A stretch of 64,000 nt of DNA from Stenotrophomonas sp. 610A2. Lineage in GTDB: Bacteria > Pseudomonadota > Gammaproteobacteria > Xanthomonadales > Xanthomonadaceae. The translations under genes and the position numbers were made by a program. Where the stretch lies: NCBI RefSeq assembly GCF_030549615.1, contig NZ_CP130832.1, positions 310,001 through 374,000 of the forward strand, read 5' to 3'. This document shows positions 18,424 through 27,554 of this stretch, in pieces. The notes beneath the pieces were generated by a model that made no database searches, had not been told where the DNA came from, and saw only the letters and a list, made by a program, of their open reading frames with translations. How positions within the stretch are numbered: position 1 is the stretch's first letter; each line of letters opens with the position of its first letter.

Positions 18424-18531
18424 GGCTGGCTCCGGTACTGCTTGGCGATAAGGGGCGCACCGGGTTGGGGGGACGGGCAGGCCGTCGGCACGGGCGTTTG
18501 CGCGCAGCCTAGCGGCTCCCGGGTAAAAAGT

Positions 18532-18561
18532 GAATACAAATTCAAAAATTGAACATAGAAT
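18532..18561. promoter_or_regulatory. Candidate operator in the ivd-tetR divergent gap
   Basis: The AT-rich stretch just before the TetR start contains the perfect palindrome TTCAA-AAA-TTGAA (18541-18553) flanked by GAATAC and GAATC. Its position between divergent genes fits an autoregulatory TetR operator. This is inferred from symmetry only. Confidence 0.4.
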
Positions 18562-18567
18562 CAACAA

Positions 18568-19185
18568 ATGGCTTACAAGCGCTCGGAATTGATGGAAAAA
18601 CGGCTGGCGGGCAACCGCGAGCGGATCCTGGTCGCGGCCCGGCGGCTGGTCGCGGCAGGCGGCTATCGCAACGCGCCAATCACCGCGGTGGCGGCCGAGG
18701 CGGGGGTGTCGACCGGGCTGATCTACCGCCACTTCCCGTCCAAGGCCGAGCTGTTCGTCGAGGTGCTGACCTTCGCCGTGGAGCACGAGCTGGAAATCCT
18801 GGCCGCCATCGCCGATGAGCCCTTGCCTGCACCGGAGCGGCTGCAGCGGGCAGTGGCCTCGTTCGTGCGCCGCGCGATGGCCGGGCCGGGCCTGGCCTAT
18901 GCCTTCATCGCCGAACCGGTGGACCCGGAAGTGGAAGCCGAGCGCATCCGCTGCCGGCGTCTGTTCGGTGATGTGTTCAAGCGCATCCTCGAAGACGGCG
19001 TGCGTGCCGGTGAACTGCCCGCACAGGATCTGGATATCAGCGCGGCCTGCATCGTCGGTGCCTTCACCGAGGCGCTGGTTGGCCCCACCGCACCCAGCCG
19101 CGATGGCCTGCGTGATGGCGAACACCTGGTCACGGCGATCGGTGCGCTGTGCCTGCGCGCTGCCGGTGCAGCGTTGCCGCAATAA
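18568..19185 (+). CDS. TetR-family regulator divergent from the leucine-degradation genes
   Basis: The 205-residue protein has an N-terminal TetR helix-turn-helix (about 15-60: [31 protein letters not shown]) and an all-helical ligand domain. It starts 144 bases from ivd in the opposite direction, so it may repress ivd-mccB-mccA; in pseudomonads the liu genes are instead controlled by the MerR-type LiuR. The ligand could be an acyl-CoA intermediate, but nothing in the sequence proves it. Confidence 0.88.
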   Translation: MAYKRSELMEKRLAGNRERILVAARRLVAAGGYRNAPITAVAAEAGVSTGLIYRHFPSKAELFVEVLTFAVEHELEILAAIADEPLPAPERLQRAVASFVRRAMAGPGLAYAFIAEPVDPEVEAERIRCRRLFGDVFKRILEDGVRAGELPAQDLDISAACIVGAFTEALVGPTAPSRDGLRDGEHLVTAIGALCLRAAGAALPQ

Positions 19186-19320
19186 GCGCTGACACTGCGA
19201 TTGGATGCTGCAATGCCGCACATCTGCGCGTGTTCAGGGCATTGCGGGAGCGGGCGGACGCTGGTCTATACTCGCCCAGCAGCTGCTGGTCCACCGACAA
19301 CTCGCCCGGGGTGATGAGAC

Positions 19321-19839
19321 GTGCGGAATTACGACCTTGAGTTCCTGAAGCGCTTTTCCATCGTGATCGCCATCCTGGCCGTCATCACGATTGGCTTGAT
19401 CATCTTCGCGTCCTACCTGCAGCACGTCATTCCCAAGGAAGTCTCGCCGACCGCGACCAAACGCATCGAGGATCGCATCGCGCCGATCGGTGCGGTGTAT
19501 GCCGGTGCCACCGGTGCGTCGGCGCAGGCCGCCGCCTCCGCTGCGGCCGCCGCAGCTGCCGCCGCCAGCGGTGCCTATGGCGGCACCCTCGACGGCAAGA
19601 CCATCTTCGACAACCTGTGCACCGCCTGCCACACCACGGGTGTTGGCAAGGCGCCGACCCTGGACCACAGCCACTGGGACCAGCGCCTGGCACAAGGCAA
19701 GGACACCCTCTACAAGCACGCCATCGAGGGCTATACCGGTCCGGACGGCGGCATCATGCCGCCCAAGGGTGGCAATGCCGGGCTCAGCGAGGAGCAGATC
19801 CACGCCGCCGTGGACTGGATGCTGTCCAATCTGAAATAG
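19321..19839 (+). CDS. Membrane-anchored c-type cytochrome (cytochrome c5 family)
   Basis: The 172-residue protein has one N-terminal transmembrane helix (about 10-33), an Ala-rich linker with a run of alanines near residues 70-83, and a single haem c domain with the CTACH haem-binding site and GIMPPKGG, whose Met is the likely axial ligand. It should face the periplasm and carry electrons. A GTG is used as start, with GGGGTG upstream. A strong intrinsic terminator follows at 19894. Confidence 0.88.
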   Translation: MRNYDLEFLKRFSIVIAILAVITIGLIIFASYLQHVIPKEVSPTATKRIEDRIAPIGAVYAGATGASAQAAASAAAAAAAAASGAYGGTLDGKTIFDNLCTACHTTGVGKAPTLDHSHWDQRLAQGKDTLYKHAIEGYTGPDGGIMPPKGGNAGLSEEQIHAAVDWMLSNLK

Positions 19840-19893
19840 AAAGCCGCCAGACTCACGCAGCTGGCAACAGACCTGATTGCTGCAGAATAGCCG

Positions 19894-19926
19894 GCGCCGC
19901 CCCAGCAGGGCGGCGCTTTGTGTTTT
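19894..19926 (+). terminator. Intrinsic terminator after the cytochrome gene
   Basis: A 9-bp stem GCGCCGCCC/GGGCGGCGC with a CAGCA loop is followed by TTTGTGTTTT. Confidence 0.85.
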
Positions 19927-19947
19927 CGTCTTCCCCGGAGTGCGTCC

Positions 19948-21681
19948 ATGCGTTGTACCCCTACGTTGCTTGCCCTGGCCTTGGCTGCCGCCTGTTCCGG
20001 CGCGGCGCTGGCCGCCCCCGCCAAGACCGCCGTACTGCCGATCGGCAGCGTGCAGGGCACGACCGACCACAGCCCGTACGCGGGCAAGACCGTCACCATC
20101 GAGGGCGCGGTGACCGCCGACATGCGTGATGGCCTGGGTGGCATCTTCGTGCAGGACGCCGGCGACGGCGATGCCAATACGTCAGATGCCCTGTTCGTGG
20201 TCCTGCACAAGGAGCAGGCCGTGCAGGTCGGCCAGTGGCTGCGCATTACCGGCAACGTCGAGGAGCAGGCCGCCGGCAAAAGCGATCAGGGCCTGACCAC
20301 GCTGCAGGCGCAGACCGTCATCCCGGCTGCAGCGCGGCCCGTACCGGTGGCGCTGGTGTTGACCGATGTACCGGCCAACTGGGAGGCGTTGGAAGGCATG
20401 CAGGTGCGCATTCCGGCCGGCCTGACCGTGGCCGGCCAGGACCAGCTCTCGCGCTATGGCGAACTGACCGCTGCCTTCGGCGGCCGCCTGTGGCAGCCCA
20501 GCGAAGTGGCCGCCGCCGGCAGCCCGGAACAGGCGGCGGTGATTGCCGACAACAACCGCCGTCGCCTGCGTCTGGACGATGCCAGCGGCAAGCGCGATCC
20601 GGGTGCGGTTTCCTATCTGACGCCCGACCAGTTGCTGCGCAGCGGCGCGCAGCTGCGCGACGTGCAGGGCATCGTCGACCAGCGTTTCGACGGCGGTTAT
20701 CGCCTGCAGCTGACCGCACCGCTGAGCGTGGATGCCGAACGCCCGCAGCAGCCACCAACGGTGGCCGGTGGCCTGCGCATTGCCGCGTTCAATCTGGAAA
20801 ATTACTTCAATGGCGACGGCAAGGGCGGCGGCTATCCGACCCTGCGTGGCGCCAAGACCGCCGAGCAGCAGGCCGCACAGCAGGCCAAGCTGATCACCAC
20901 CATCGGCAGCCTCAATGCCGACGTTGCCGCGCTGATGGAGCTGGAGAACGATGGCTACGGCCCGGGCTCGGCAATCGATCAGCTGGTGCGCGCGCTCAAT
21001 GCCGCGCAGGGCAAGGATGGCGATTGGCGCTTCGTCGATGCCGGCAAGGGTCCGGGCGACAACCCGATCCGCGTCGGCATCATCTACCGCGCTTCAAGGG
21101 TGAGCCCGGTCGGCAAGCCGGCAGTGCTGGAGCGCGAGCCGTTTGGCGAACGCAGCCGCGTGCCGCTGGCGCAGGCCTTCCGCATGGGCCGCAAGGGCAC
21201 CCCGTTCGTGGTGGTGGCCAACCACTTCAAGTCCAAGGGCTGCTCGGAAGCGATCGGCGATGATGCCGATCGTAATGATGGCCAGGGCTGCTGGAACGCC
21301 ACCCGCGTCGAGTCAGCCAAGCTGCTGCACAGCTGGTTGCAGGGCGACCCGACCGGTAGCGGCAGCCGTGATGCGGTGTTGCTGGGCGACTTCAACGCCT
21401 ATGCGATGGAAGACCCGATCCGTACCTTGAATGCCGATGGCTGGCAGGACGCGTTCAAGGTGGCCGGTGTGCAGCAGCCTTACAGCTATGTCTACAACAG
21501 TTTGACCGGCCGCCTGGACCACGCCTTGCTGAGCCCGGGCATGGCCGCACGGCTGAAGGGCGCAGCCGAGTGGCATATCAATGCCGATGAGGCGGATGAG
21601 GTTGGTTATCAGGGCCGCAATGTGCCGGGACCGTGGCGCAGCTCGGATCATGATCCGTTGTTGCTGGGGTTTGAGCCGTAA
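19948..21681 (+). CDS. Secreted endonuclease/exonuclease/phosphatase-family nuclease (ExeM/NucH-like)
   Basis: The 577-residue protein begins with a signal peptide (LALALAAACSGAALA). An OB-fold-like region follows (about 35-270), then an EEP nuclease domain (about 280-577). Catalytic-type motifs are FNLENYF, LMELENDG, NHFKSKG, LLGDFNAY and SDHDPLLL, which carry the metal and general acid/base residues of the DNase I-like fold. Such proteins degrade extracellular DNA. CGGAG seven bases before the ATG at 19948 decides the start; an in-frame upstream ATG-like start at 19918 lies in the terminator and is rejected. Confidence 0.9.
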   Translation: MRCTPTLLALALAAACSGAALAAPAKTAVLPIGSVQGTTDHSPYAGKTVTIEGAVTADMRDGLGGIFVQDAGDGDANTSDALFVVLHKEQAVQVGQWLRITGNVEEQAAGKSDQGLTTLQAQTVIPAAARPVPVALVLTDVPANWEALEGMQVRIPAGLTVAGQDQLSRYGELTAAFGGRLWQPSEVAAAGSPEQAAVIADNNRRRLRLDDASGKRDPGAVSYLTPDQLLRSGAQLRDVQGIVDQRFDGGYRLQLTAPLSVDAERPQQPPTVAGGLRIAAFNLENYFNGDGKGGGYPTLRGAKTAEQQAAQQAKLITTIGSLNADVAALMELENDGYGPGSAIDQLVRALNAAQGKDGDWRFVDAGKGPGDNPIRVGIIYRASRVSPVGKPAVLEREPFGERSRVPLAQAFRMGRKGTPFVVVANHFKSKGCSEAIGDDADRNDGQGCWNATRVESAKLLHSWLQGDPTGSGSRDAVLLGDFNAYAMEDPIRTLNADGWQDAFKVAGVQQPYSYVYNSLTGRLDHALLSPGMAARLKGAAEWHINADEADEVGYQGRNVPGPWRSSDHDPLLLGFEP

Positions 21682-21711
21682 GGCTGAGAGCTGGAAGCTA
21701 GAAGCTTAAGA

Positions 21712-21809
21712 GCACCCCTCCCCAACCCTCCCTTTCGCGTAGCGAAGGGGAGGGGGCAGTTTTTCTCCCTCCCTTTGCCGCAGGCAAGGGGAGGGTCGGG
21801 GAGGGGTGC
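21712..21809. repeat. Inverted intergenic repeat, family A, between convergent genes
   Basis: GCACCCCTCCCCAACCCTCC at the left pairs with GGAGGGTCGGGGAGGGGTGC at the right, with one mismatch. Inner hairpins lie at TTTCGCGTAGCGAA and TTTGCCGCAGGCAA. It again separates a converging gene pair. Confidence 0.8.
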
Positions 21810-21840
21810 CTTTGCTGTTGCTCCAGATCAGCAGAAACCC

Positions 21841-22701
21841 TCAAAACGTCCCGCGCGCAATCAAGGCTATCGCCACCACCGCCAGCGCCAGGCCAAGCCG
21901 ATTCCACACGCTGGTCTTTTCGCCAAACACCAGCACGCCGACCAGCGCACCCAGGCACACCACGCCAATATTCATGCCGGCGAAAATCGTCGCCGGGCTA
22001 TGCGGTAGCGCCTGATGCGCACGCACGTAAAACAGAATGTTGCCGAAGTTGAGCAACCCGAGCAGCAGGCCAAAACCCAGATTGCCCAGCGTCAACCGAC
22101 TCTTGCCGCTGACATGTCGCTGCAGCTGCCACACAAGCATCAGCACGAAGGCGATGCCGAAGCTCACCAGCAAGGCCGCTATGGATGGCGTGCCGGCCGC
22201 TGCAACTTGTTTGAGCAGGATGTCGATCAGGGCAAAGCCGGCCCAGACCCCAAGCAACCAGCCCCAACTTGAGCGCGAGCGCTCCTTGGTACCGCCATCA
22301 CGCGCGGTCACGCCGACAATCGCCAGCAGGCCCAACCCAAGCCCGGCCAGCTTCCAGCCATTGGTCTGCTCGCCGAACAGCAGGAAGGCAGCGGCCAGCG
22401 ACAGCAGCAGTGACAGCCGCTGGGCCACGTCGCTGCGCACGATGCCGGCCTCGCGCACCGCGCGGGCCAGCACCAGGAAGATGCCGGGCAGCGCCACCGC
22501 AAGGCCGAGCAGGGCCAGCCACGGTGTATGCCCGCTCTGCAGCGATTGCAGCGAAGGCTTGAGCAACAACAGCGACAGCACGCTGGCGGCCAGATAGTTC
22601 CAGGTCACCGCCTGGGCGATATCGACGCCGCGGCGTGGCGCCAGTTTCAGCAGCACCGATACCAGAACACTGCAGATCACACTCAGGACAAGGAAATGCA
22701 T
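21841..22701 (-). CDS. EamA/DMT-family membrane transporter
   Basis: The 286-residue protein is nearly all hydrophobic, with about ten predicted helices in two EamA halves. The second half ends with AGMNIGVVCLGALVGVLVFGEK, the typical DMT motif. It should export or import small metabolites across the inner membrane; the substrate is unknown. The start ATG at 22701 gives MHFLVLSVICSVLVSVLLKL. Confidence 0.85.
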   Translation of the reverse strand: MHFLVLSVICSVLVSVLLKLAPRRGVDIAQAVTWNYLAASVLSLLLLKPSLQSLQSGHTPWLALLGLAVALPGIFLVLARAVREAGIVRSDVAQRLSLLLSLAAAFLLFGEQTNGWKLAGLGLGLLAIVGVTARDGGTKERSRSSWGWLLGVWAGFALIDILLKQVAAAGTPSIAALLVSFGIAFVLMLVWQLQRHVSGKSRLTLGNLGFGLLLGLLNFGNILFYVRAHQALPHSPATIFAGMNIGVVCLGALVGVLVFGEKTSVWNRLGLALAVVAIALIARGTF

Positions 22702-22763
22702 GGATTTGGGCAGTTGTGAAGGGCGGGCGTGAAGCCGCCGGACGGGGCCGCTATTATGGCCGC

Positions 22764-23435
22764 ATGCAAACTCTCCCATTCCCCCACGAATCGGCGACGC
22801 TGATGCTGGACGGCCCGGCCGGTCCGCTGGAAGTCGGTGTCGACCTGCCCGATGGCGAGTCCGCCGCGCGTCCAATCATCGCCGTCATCTGCCATCCGCT
22901 GTCCATCGAGGGCGGCAGCATGCACAACAAGGTGGTGACCATGGTCTCGCGCGCGCTGCGCGACCTGGGCATCACCACCGTGCGTTTCAACTTCCGCAGC
23001 GTCGGTGCCTCGGTTGGCACCTACGACAACGGTGAAGGCGAAGCCGACGACCTGCGCGCGGTGGTCAACTGGGTGCGCAGCGAGCGTCCGGATGCCGCGT
23101 TGTGGCTGGCCGGTTTCAGCTTCGGTGCCTATGTGTCGCTGCGCGCCGCCGCCCAGCTGCAGCCGCAGGCCTTGATCTCGATCGCACCGCCGGTTGGCCG
23201 CCGCACCTGGGATTTCTCCGAAGTACAGCCGCCGGCCAACTGGCTGGTGGTGCAGGGTGATGCCGACGAAGTGGTGGATGCACACGGCGTTTACCAATGG
23301 CTGGAGTCCTTGCCGAATCCGCCACAGCTGGTGCGCATGCCGGATACCTCGCATTTCTTCCATCGCAAGCTGATCGACCTGCGTGGCGCCATCCAGCATG
23401 AAGTGCGGCGTTGGCTGCCTGACGGCAGCAACTGA
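22764..23435 (+). CDS. Alpha/beta-fold hydrolase (YsgA/dienelactone hydrolase-like)
   Basis: The 223-residue protein has the nucleophile elbow GFSFGAY (Ser), ICHPLSIEGGSMHNKVV near the oxyanion site, an Asp in VVQGDADEVVD and a His in DTSHFFH, giving a plausible Ser-Asp-His triad. The substrate is unknown. Its stop is two bases before the zapE start, so the two genes are probably co-transcribed. A start at 22764 gives MQTLPFPHES. Confidence 0.85.
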   Translation: MQTLPFPHESATLMLDGPAGPLEVGVDLPDGESAARPIIAVICHPLSIEGGSMHNKVVTMVSRALRDLGITTVRFNFRSVGASVGTYDNGEGEADDLRAVVNWVRSERPDAALWLAGFSFGAYVSLRAAAQLQPQALISIAPPVGRRTWDFSEVQPPANWLVVQGDADEVVDAHGVYQWLESLPNPPQLVRMPDTSHFFHRKLIDLRGAIQHEVRRWLPDGSN

Positions 23436-23437
23436 GC

Positions 23438-24532
23438 ATGACCGCAATGACCCCCTCACAACGCTACGCCGCCGGCGTGGCCCGCGGCGACTGGCGCGAC
23501 GATGTCGCCCAGCATGCCGCGCTGGCCGAGCTGGACCGCATCCATGAAGCCATCGTCGACAGTGCGCAGGACGGTTGGCTGGACCGGCTGTCGGCGTTCT
23601 GGAAGAAGCCCGAGCCGGTAAAGGGCCTGTACTTCTGGGGCGGCGTTGGCCGCGGCAAGACCTTCCTGGTCGACCTGTTCTACGACGGCCTGCCGATCGA
23701 ACAGAAGTACCGCACCCACTTCCACCGCTTCATGCGTGGCATCCATGAGCAGCTGCACGAGCATCAGGGGCAGAGCGATCCGCTGGCCAAAATCGCCCAG
23801 CAGTGGCGCGACAAGCTGCGTGTGCTGGTGTTGGATGAGTTTTTCGTCACCGATATCGGCGATGCGATGTTGCTGGGACGCCTGCTGGAGCGATTGTTCG
23901 CCGAGGGCGTGACCCTGGTAACCACGTCCAATACGGCGGTGGAGAATCTTTACCTCAACGGTCTGCAGCGCGACAGCTTCCTGCCAGCGATTGCCTTGCT
24001 GGAGAAGTATTGCGTCGAGCTGTATGCCGAAGGCACCGAGGATTACCGCATGCGCGCGCTGACCCGCTCGCCGGTATACCGCGCGTCGCTCGATGGCGAG
24101 AGTGATGCGTGGTTGGCCGGGCGCTGGAAGGAGCTGAGCGGTGCTGAAGAAGCGCGCGGCGGCAATATCCAGATCGAGGGTCGCAAGATCCCGGTGCGTG
24201 GCCGCGGCAAGAGTATTGCCTGGTTTGATTTCGTCGCATTGTGCGAAGGCCCGCGTGGGCCGTCGGACTACATCGAGATCGCCCGCGAGTTCACCACCGT
24301 GCTGCTGGGTGGCATCCCGCATTTCGATCGCCTCAACGAAGATGCCGCACGCCGCTTCGTCAACCTGATCGACGAACTGTACGACCGTCAGGTCAACCTG
24401 GTCTGCACTGCCCAGGACGCACCGCCCCTGCTGTACAGCGGTACCCGCCTGGCCGGCGCCTTCGAGCGCACCGCCAGCCGCCTGATCGAGATGCAGAGCG
24501 CCGAATACCTGGGCACCGCGCACCGCAACTGA
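23438..24532 (+). CDS. zapE: Cell division protein ZapE (AFG1-family ATPase)
   Basis: The 364-residue protein has a Walker A motif GGVGRGKTF near residue 70, a Walker B motif LRVLVLDEFFV, and NTAVENLYLNGLQRDSFLP as sensor region. ZapE is an ATPase that acts at the division site and destabilises FtsZ polymers under some conditions. Length and motifs are standard. It follows the hydrolase gene by two bases. Confidence 0.93.
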   Translation: MTAMTPSQRYAAGVARGDWRDDVAQHAALAELDRIHEAIVDSAQDGWLDRLSAFWKKPEPVKGLYFWGGVGRGKTFLVDLFYDGLPIEQKYRTHFHRFMRGIHEQLHEHQGQSDPLAKIAQQWRDKLRVLVLDEFFVTDIGDAMLLGRLLERLFAEGVTLVTTSNTAVENLYLNGLQRDSFLPAIALLEKYCVELYAEGTEDYRMRALTRSPVYRASLDGESDAWLAGRWKELSGAEEARGGNIQIEGRKIPVRGRGKSIAWFDFVALCEGPRGPSDYIEIAREFTTVLLGGIPHFDRLNEDAARRFVNLIDELYDRQVNLVCTAQDAPPLLYSGTRLAGAFERTASRLIEMQSAEYLGTAHRN

Positions 24533-24536
24533 CCCT

Positions 24537-24609
24537 GTAGTGCCGAGCCATGCTCGGCAGGGGCATTACCAGCAATGCCAATGTAGTGCCGAGCCATGCT
24601 CGGCACTAC
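24537..24609. repeat. Two SMAG-type GTAG palindromes
   Basis: Two copies of GTAGTGCCGAGCCATGCTCGGCA lie at 24537 and 24583, in the same orientation about 46 bases apart; the second ends in CTAC. This is the form of the SMAG repetitive palindromes of S. maltophilia. Confidence 0.85.
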
Positions 24610-24613
24610 GCTT

Positions 24614-24736
24614 CGAGCCCCTCTCCCGTTTACGGGAGAGGGGCTCGGGTGAGGGCAGCTTTTTACTGGCAAAGCCTGAAGCTCAAAAGCCAACCCCTCC
24701 CCAACCCTCCCCTGCGCGTTGCGCAAGGGAGGGAGC
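24614..24736. repeat. Partial family B and family A repeats
   Basis: A short B hairpin (GAGCCCCTCTCCCGTTTACGGGAGAGGGGCTC) lies at 24614-24646, followed by a half A element starting ACCCCTCCCCAACCCTCC near 24693 and ending at GCGCAAGGGAGGG. Confidence 0.7.
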
Positions 24737-24815
24737 AGATTTAACCCCACTCCCCATCCCCATCCGTTCCTATCCCCGTACGCCGCATCACGCGGCCCGC
24801 ATGGGAGCAGGGATC

Positions 24816-26303
24816 ATGGGTAGCGCAAAGGGTTCAAACCGGCCGGCGGTTCGCAACATGGCGCTGGCCGCCGCAGTGACGCTGTTGGTCGGCTTGCCGG
24901 TGGCAGCCGCGGTTCGCCACACCCCGTTCCCGGTGACCGAAAACACCGGCGACCTCAAGGCGCCAACCACGCAACGCACGCGCCAGACCCAGCCCAACTT
25001 CCAGGCGCCCAACGCCACGGTCTGCAGCGATACACCGGTACTGCGCGAGGTTGCCGATCCCAGCCCGAGGCCGCAGCAGCACAACATCGCGGCGGACGGG
25101 CTTCGCCTGCGCAGGGGGGCTGCCAAGATGATGGCGCCGCCAGCGCCTGCTGCACCGCCGGCACCATCACCCGTGGTCGTCCGCGCCGAGGCCGCCGCCG
25201 ATGCCAGTTATGCGGCGGCGGAAGCGCCGATGGCCTCGATCACCAGCACTGGCAGCGTGCGCCAGCAGCAGGCACCTGTCACCGCCGGTGTCGTTGACGA
25301 CAACGCCGACTTCACCGCGTTCCAGCAATTCCTGCAGCGGCATGAAGAAGCCAACAATCTTGGCCGCGATGTCAGCGTGCGCCAGCGCCTGCAGGTGGTC
25401 GATGCGCAGGGCCGACCGGTGTCGGATGCGGAGGTGGCGGTGACCGCCCGCAACGGCGCGCGGATGTGGGCGCGTACCGATGCCGGTGGCCGGGTCTGGG
25501 TTCACCCGAATGCCTTCGATGATCGCGATTCGGACAGCTACCAGGTGCAGGTGCGGCGTGCCGGCAAGACAGTGACCTCGGCGCTGCAACGCGGGCAGAA
25601 GAATGTCGTGCAGGTGGTGGTGGCCGATGCGCCGTTGCCGGCGCGGGCCAAGCTTGATCTGGTGTTCATGGTGGACGCCACCGGTTCGATGGCCGATGAG
25701 ATCGACAAGCTGCGTGACTCGCTGCAGGGCATCGTCCGCGATATCGCCCAGCTGCCGTCCAACCCGGACATCTGCCTGGGACTGGTGACCTACCGCGACC
25801 GCGGCGATGAGTACTTCGTGCGTGGCTGGGACCTGAGCAACAACGTTGCCGGCTTCCAGAAAGTGCTTGATGGCGTGCGCGCCAATGGCGGCGGCGATTA
25901 CCCGGAAGCAATGAACGAGGCCTTCGGCCATGCGGTGCAGGCGATGAACTGGCGCGGTGCCTCGACTACCCGCCTGCTGGTGTCGCTGGCCGATGCGCCG
26001 CCGCACATGGATTACCCGCAGCCGCGCTACGAACAGACCATGCTGGCCGCGCTGGGCAAGGGCATCAAGGTGTTGAGCGTGGCCGCATCCGGCCAGGACA
26101 CCACCGGTGAGATCGCGCAGCGACAGATCGCGCAGTACACCGGCGGGCGTTTCATCTTCCTGACCTACAAGGATGCCAGTGATCCCTCCAGCGGGCCGGG
26201 TAGCGAGACCGTGCATGAGGTGGAGAACTATTCGGTCGACACCCTGGACAAGCTGGTGGTGAAGCTGGTGCGCGAGGAGCTGGCGCAGTTGCCGAAGGGC
26301 TGA
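24816..26303 (+). CDS. Secreted von Willebrand factor type A domain protein
   Basis: The 495-residue protein begins with a signal-type segment (MALAAAVTLLVGLPVAAA). A Pro/Ala-rich low-complexity region follows, then a short beta domain (about 185-270) and a VWA domain (about 285-480) with the metal site DATGSM near residue 290. It probably acts in the periplasm or outside and binds a protein partner; no enzyme motif is seen. The ATG at 24816 follows GGAGCAGGGATC; the ATG at 24801 is an alternative. Confidence 0.82.
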   Translation: MGSAKGSNRPAVRNMALAAAVTLLVGLPVAAAVRHTPFPVTENTGDLKAPTTQRTRQTQPNFQAPNATVCSDTPVLREVADPSPRPQQHNIAADGLRLRRGAAKMMAPPAPAAPPAPSPVVVRAEAAADASYAAAEAPMASITSTGSVRQQQAPVTAGVVDDNADFTAFQQFLQRHEEANNLGRDVSVRQRLQVVDAQGRPVSDAEVAVTARNGARMWARTDAGGRVWVHPNAFDDRDSDSYQVQVRRAGKTVTSALQRGQKNVVQVVVADAPLPARAKLDLVFMVDATGSMADEIDKLRDSLQGIVRDIAQLPSNPDICLGLVTYRDRGDEYFVRGWDLSNNVAGFQKVLDGVRANGGGDYPEAMNEAFGHAVQAMNWRGASTTRLLVSLADAPPHMDYPQPRYEQTMLAALGKGIKVLSVAASGQDTTGEIAQRQIAQYTGGRFIFLTYKDASDPSSGPGSETVHEVENYSVDTLDKLVVKLVREELAQLPKG

Positions 26304-26310
26304 GCTGTGC

Positions 26311-26447
26311 TCCCTCCCTTTGGCGAAGCCAAGGGGAGGGTTGGGGAGGGGGAGGCTTTTGTGGCCAAAGCCGGGTCCTGTAGTGCCGAGCCATGCTCGG
26401 CATGGGCTTTACCGGTAATGCCTCTGCCGAGCATGGCTCGGCACTAC
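26311..26447. repeat. Half family A repeat and an inverted pair of SMAG palindromes
   Basis: TCCCTCCCTTTGGCGAAGCC to GGGAGGGTTGGGGAGGGGG (26311-26353) is a family A half. GTAGTGCCGAGCCATGCTCGGC at 26380 and its inverse ending GGCTCGGCACTAC at 26447 form a facing SMAG pair. Confidence 0.78.
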
Positions 26448-26459
26448 CAAGAGCGGGTT

Positions 26460-27269
26460 TTACCGTGCTGGTAACGGAATGCTGTCGTCCTGGCCTTGCT
26501 CGCGCGCCGCCATCTTCGCGCTATCACCGCTCACCTGCATCATCTGCAGCGGCTGGCCATCAAGACGGAACTCCAATGCCTGCTGCAAGAGGTCCAACGC
26601 CTGCACCTGCGCGCACAAGGAACGTGCGTGCTGCTCCAAAGCGATGGTGCGGCCCTGCAGCCGCTGCTCCAGTTCGGCGTCGAGTTTGTCGGTGCGTCGT
26701 TCTAGTCGTTTCTCGCCGCCGGTGAACACCGCCCACAGCACACTGCGAGCGATCGAGCCGCTCAAATTCTCGGCAGCCGCTTCCACCCGCGACTCGAAGC
26801 CTTCGTCGAACAAGTCCTGCTCCCAGCGGCCGCGGCCGATGGTGGTATCGACGAAGCGTTCGGCTTCCTTGCGCAGCTTGCGGACCTTGCGTGAGTTGGC
26901 GTCGCCGGTCAGGGCTTCGTAGACCGCATCCAGGGTGTCGAAGCTGATGCCGACAGATTCCTTGGCGATGCCGGTCACCGCCGGCATCAGCCGGCGCACG
27001 CCATCCTCCAGTGCGCGCAGCCGTTGTGCATCTTCCGCTGAGACCGTCTGCATCCGGTTGTCGATGCTCAGCTGGCCGTCATGGAACACGATCTCGCGCA
27101 TCGGCAGCGTATCGCGACGCAACCAGATACCGCCGCCGTCGACCAGCACGTTGTAGTCGGTGGACACACCGCACTGGTCGGCAGACAGCTCCGGCGCCTT
27201 GACCGTGCCTGCCTGGGCGGCCAGCGGCAGCAGCAGGGCAAGCGAAGTGGCGATGGGCAGCAGGCGCAT
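26460..27269 (-). CDS. DUF2884 family exported protein (YggN-like)
   Basis: The 269-residue protein starts with a signal peptide (MRLLPIATSLALLLPLAAQAG). It continues with CGVSTDYNVLVDGGGIWLRR and SIDNRMQTVSAEDAQRLR, then helical charged segments; this resembles the YggN/DUF2884 family of unknown function. It is probably periplasmic. The ATG at 27269 starts the signal peptide; the frame extends upstream without a better start. It converges on the VWA gene. Confidence 0.75.
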   Translation of the reverse strand: MRLLPIATSLALLLPLAAQAGTVKAPELSADQCGVSTDYNVLVDGGGIWLRRDTLPMREIVFHDGQLSIDNRMQTVSAEDAQRLRALEDGVRRLMPAVTGIAKESVGISFDTLDAVYEALTGDANSRKVRKLRKEAERFVDTTIGRGRWEQDLFDEGFESRVEAAAENLSGSIARSVLWAVFTGGEKRLERRTDKLDAELEQRLQGRTIALEQHARSLCAQVQALDLLQQALEFRLDGQPLQMMQVSGDSAKMAAREQGQDDSIPLPAR

Positions 27270-27471
27270 GGCGGCGAGCTCGTGGCAGGAGGATGTCGCC
27301 AGCTTGGCCGCTCGCGGCAAGGGCTGCGCCGGCCGGAAGTCACGTCCCGAAATTTCATCAGAAATTTACGTTATCAAGTCAGGTGGTTTTCCTACAAAAA
27401 AACTCTGCAAAAGGCTTGACTGCGCATGCCGTTCGAGCAGGTTCCGGTGTCCGGTCCGGGCGCCAGACAGT

Positions 27472-27496
27472 CCAAGCCTTGTGCCACAAGGCTTGG
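27472..27496. promoter_or_regulatory. 25-bp palindrome upstream of nrdA
   Basis: CCAAGCCTTGTG and CACAAGGCTTGG are perfect inverse complements separated by one base. It ends eight bases before the first NrdR-like box. It could be a binding site for a dimeric regulator or a hairpin; no T-run follows. Confidence 0.5.
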
Positions 27497-27503
27497 CAAA
27501 GAA

Positions 27504-27551
27504 ATACTAGATTTGGTGTTGACCCTGTAATACACCCCCACTATCTTGTGC
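27504..27551 (+). promoter_or_regulatory. nrdA promoter with paired NrdR-like boxes
   Basis: A -35 box TTGACC (27519-27524) and a -10 box TATCTT (27542-27547) are 17 bases apart. ATACTAGATTTGGTGT (27504-27519) agrees with the NrdR box consensus at 12 of 16 positions. A weaker second box (27536-27551) starts 32 bases later, the spacing normal for NrdR box pairs. The boxes overlap both promoter elements, as expected for repression. Confidence 0.65.
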
Positions 27552-27554
27552 TCC

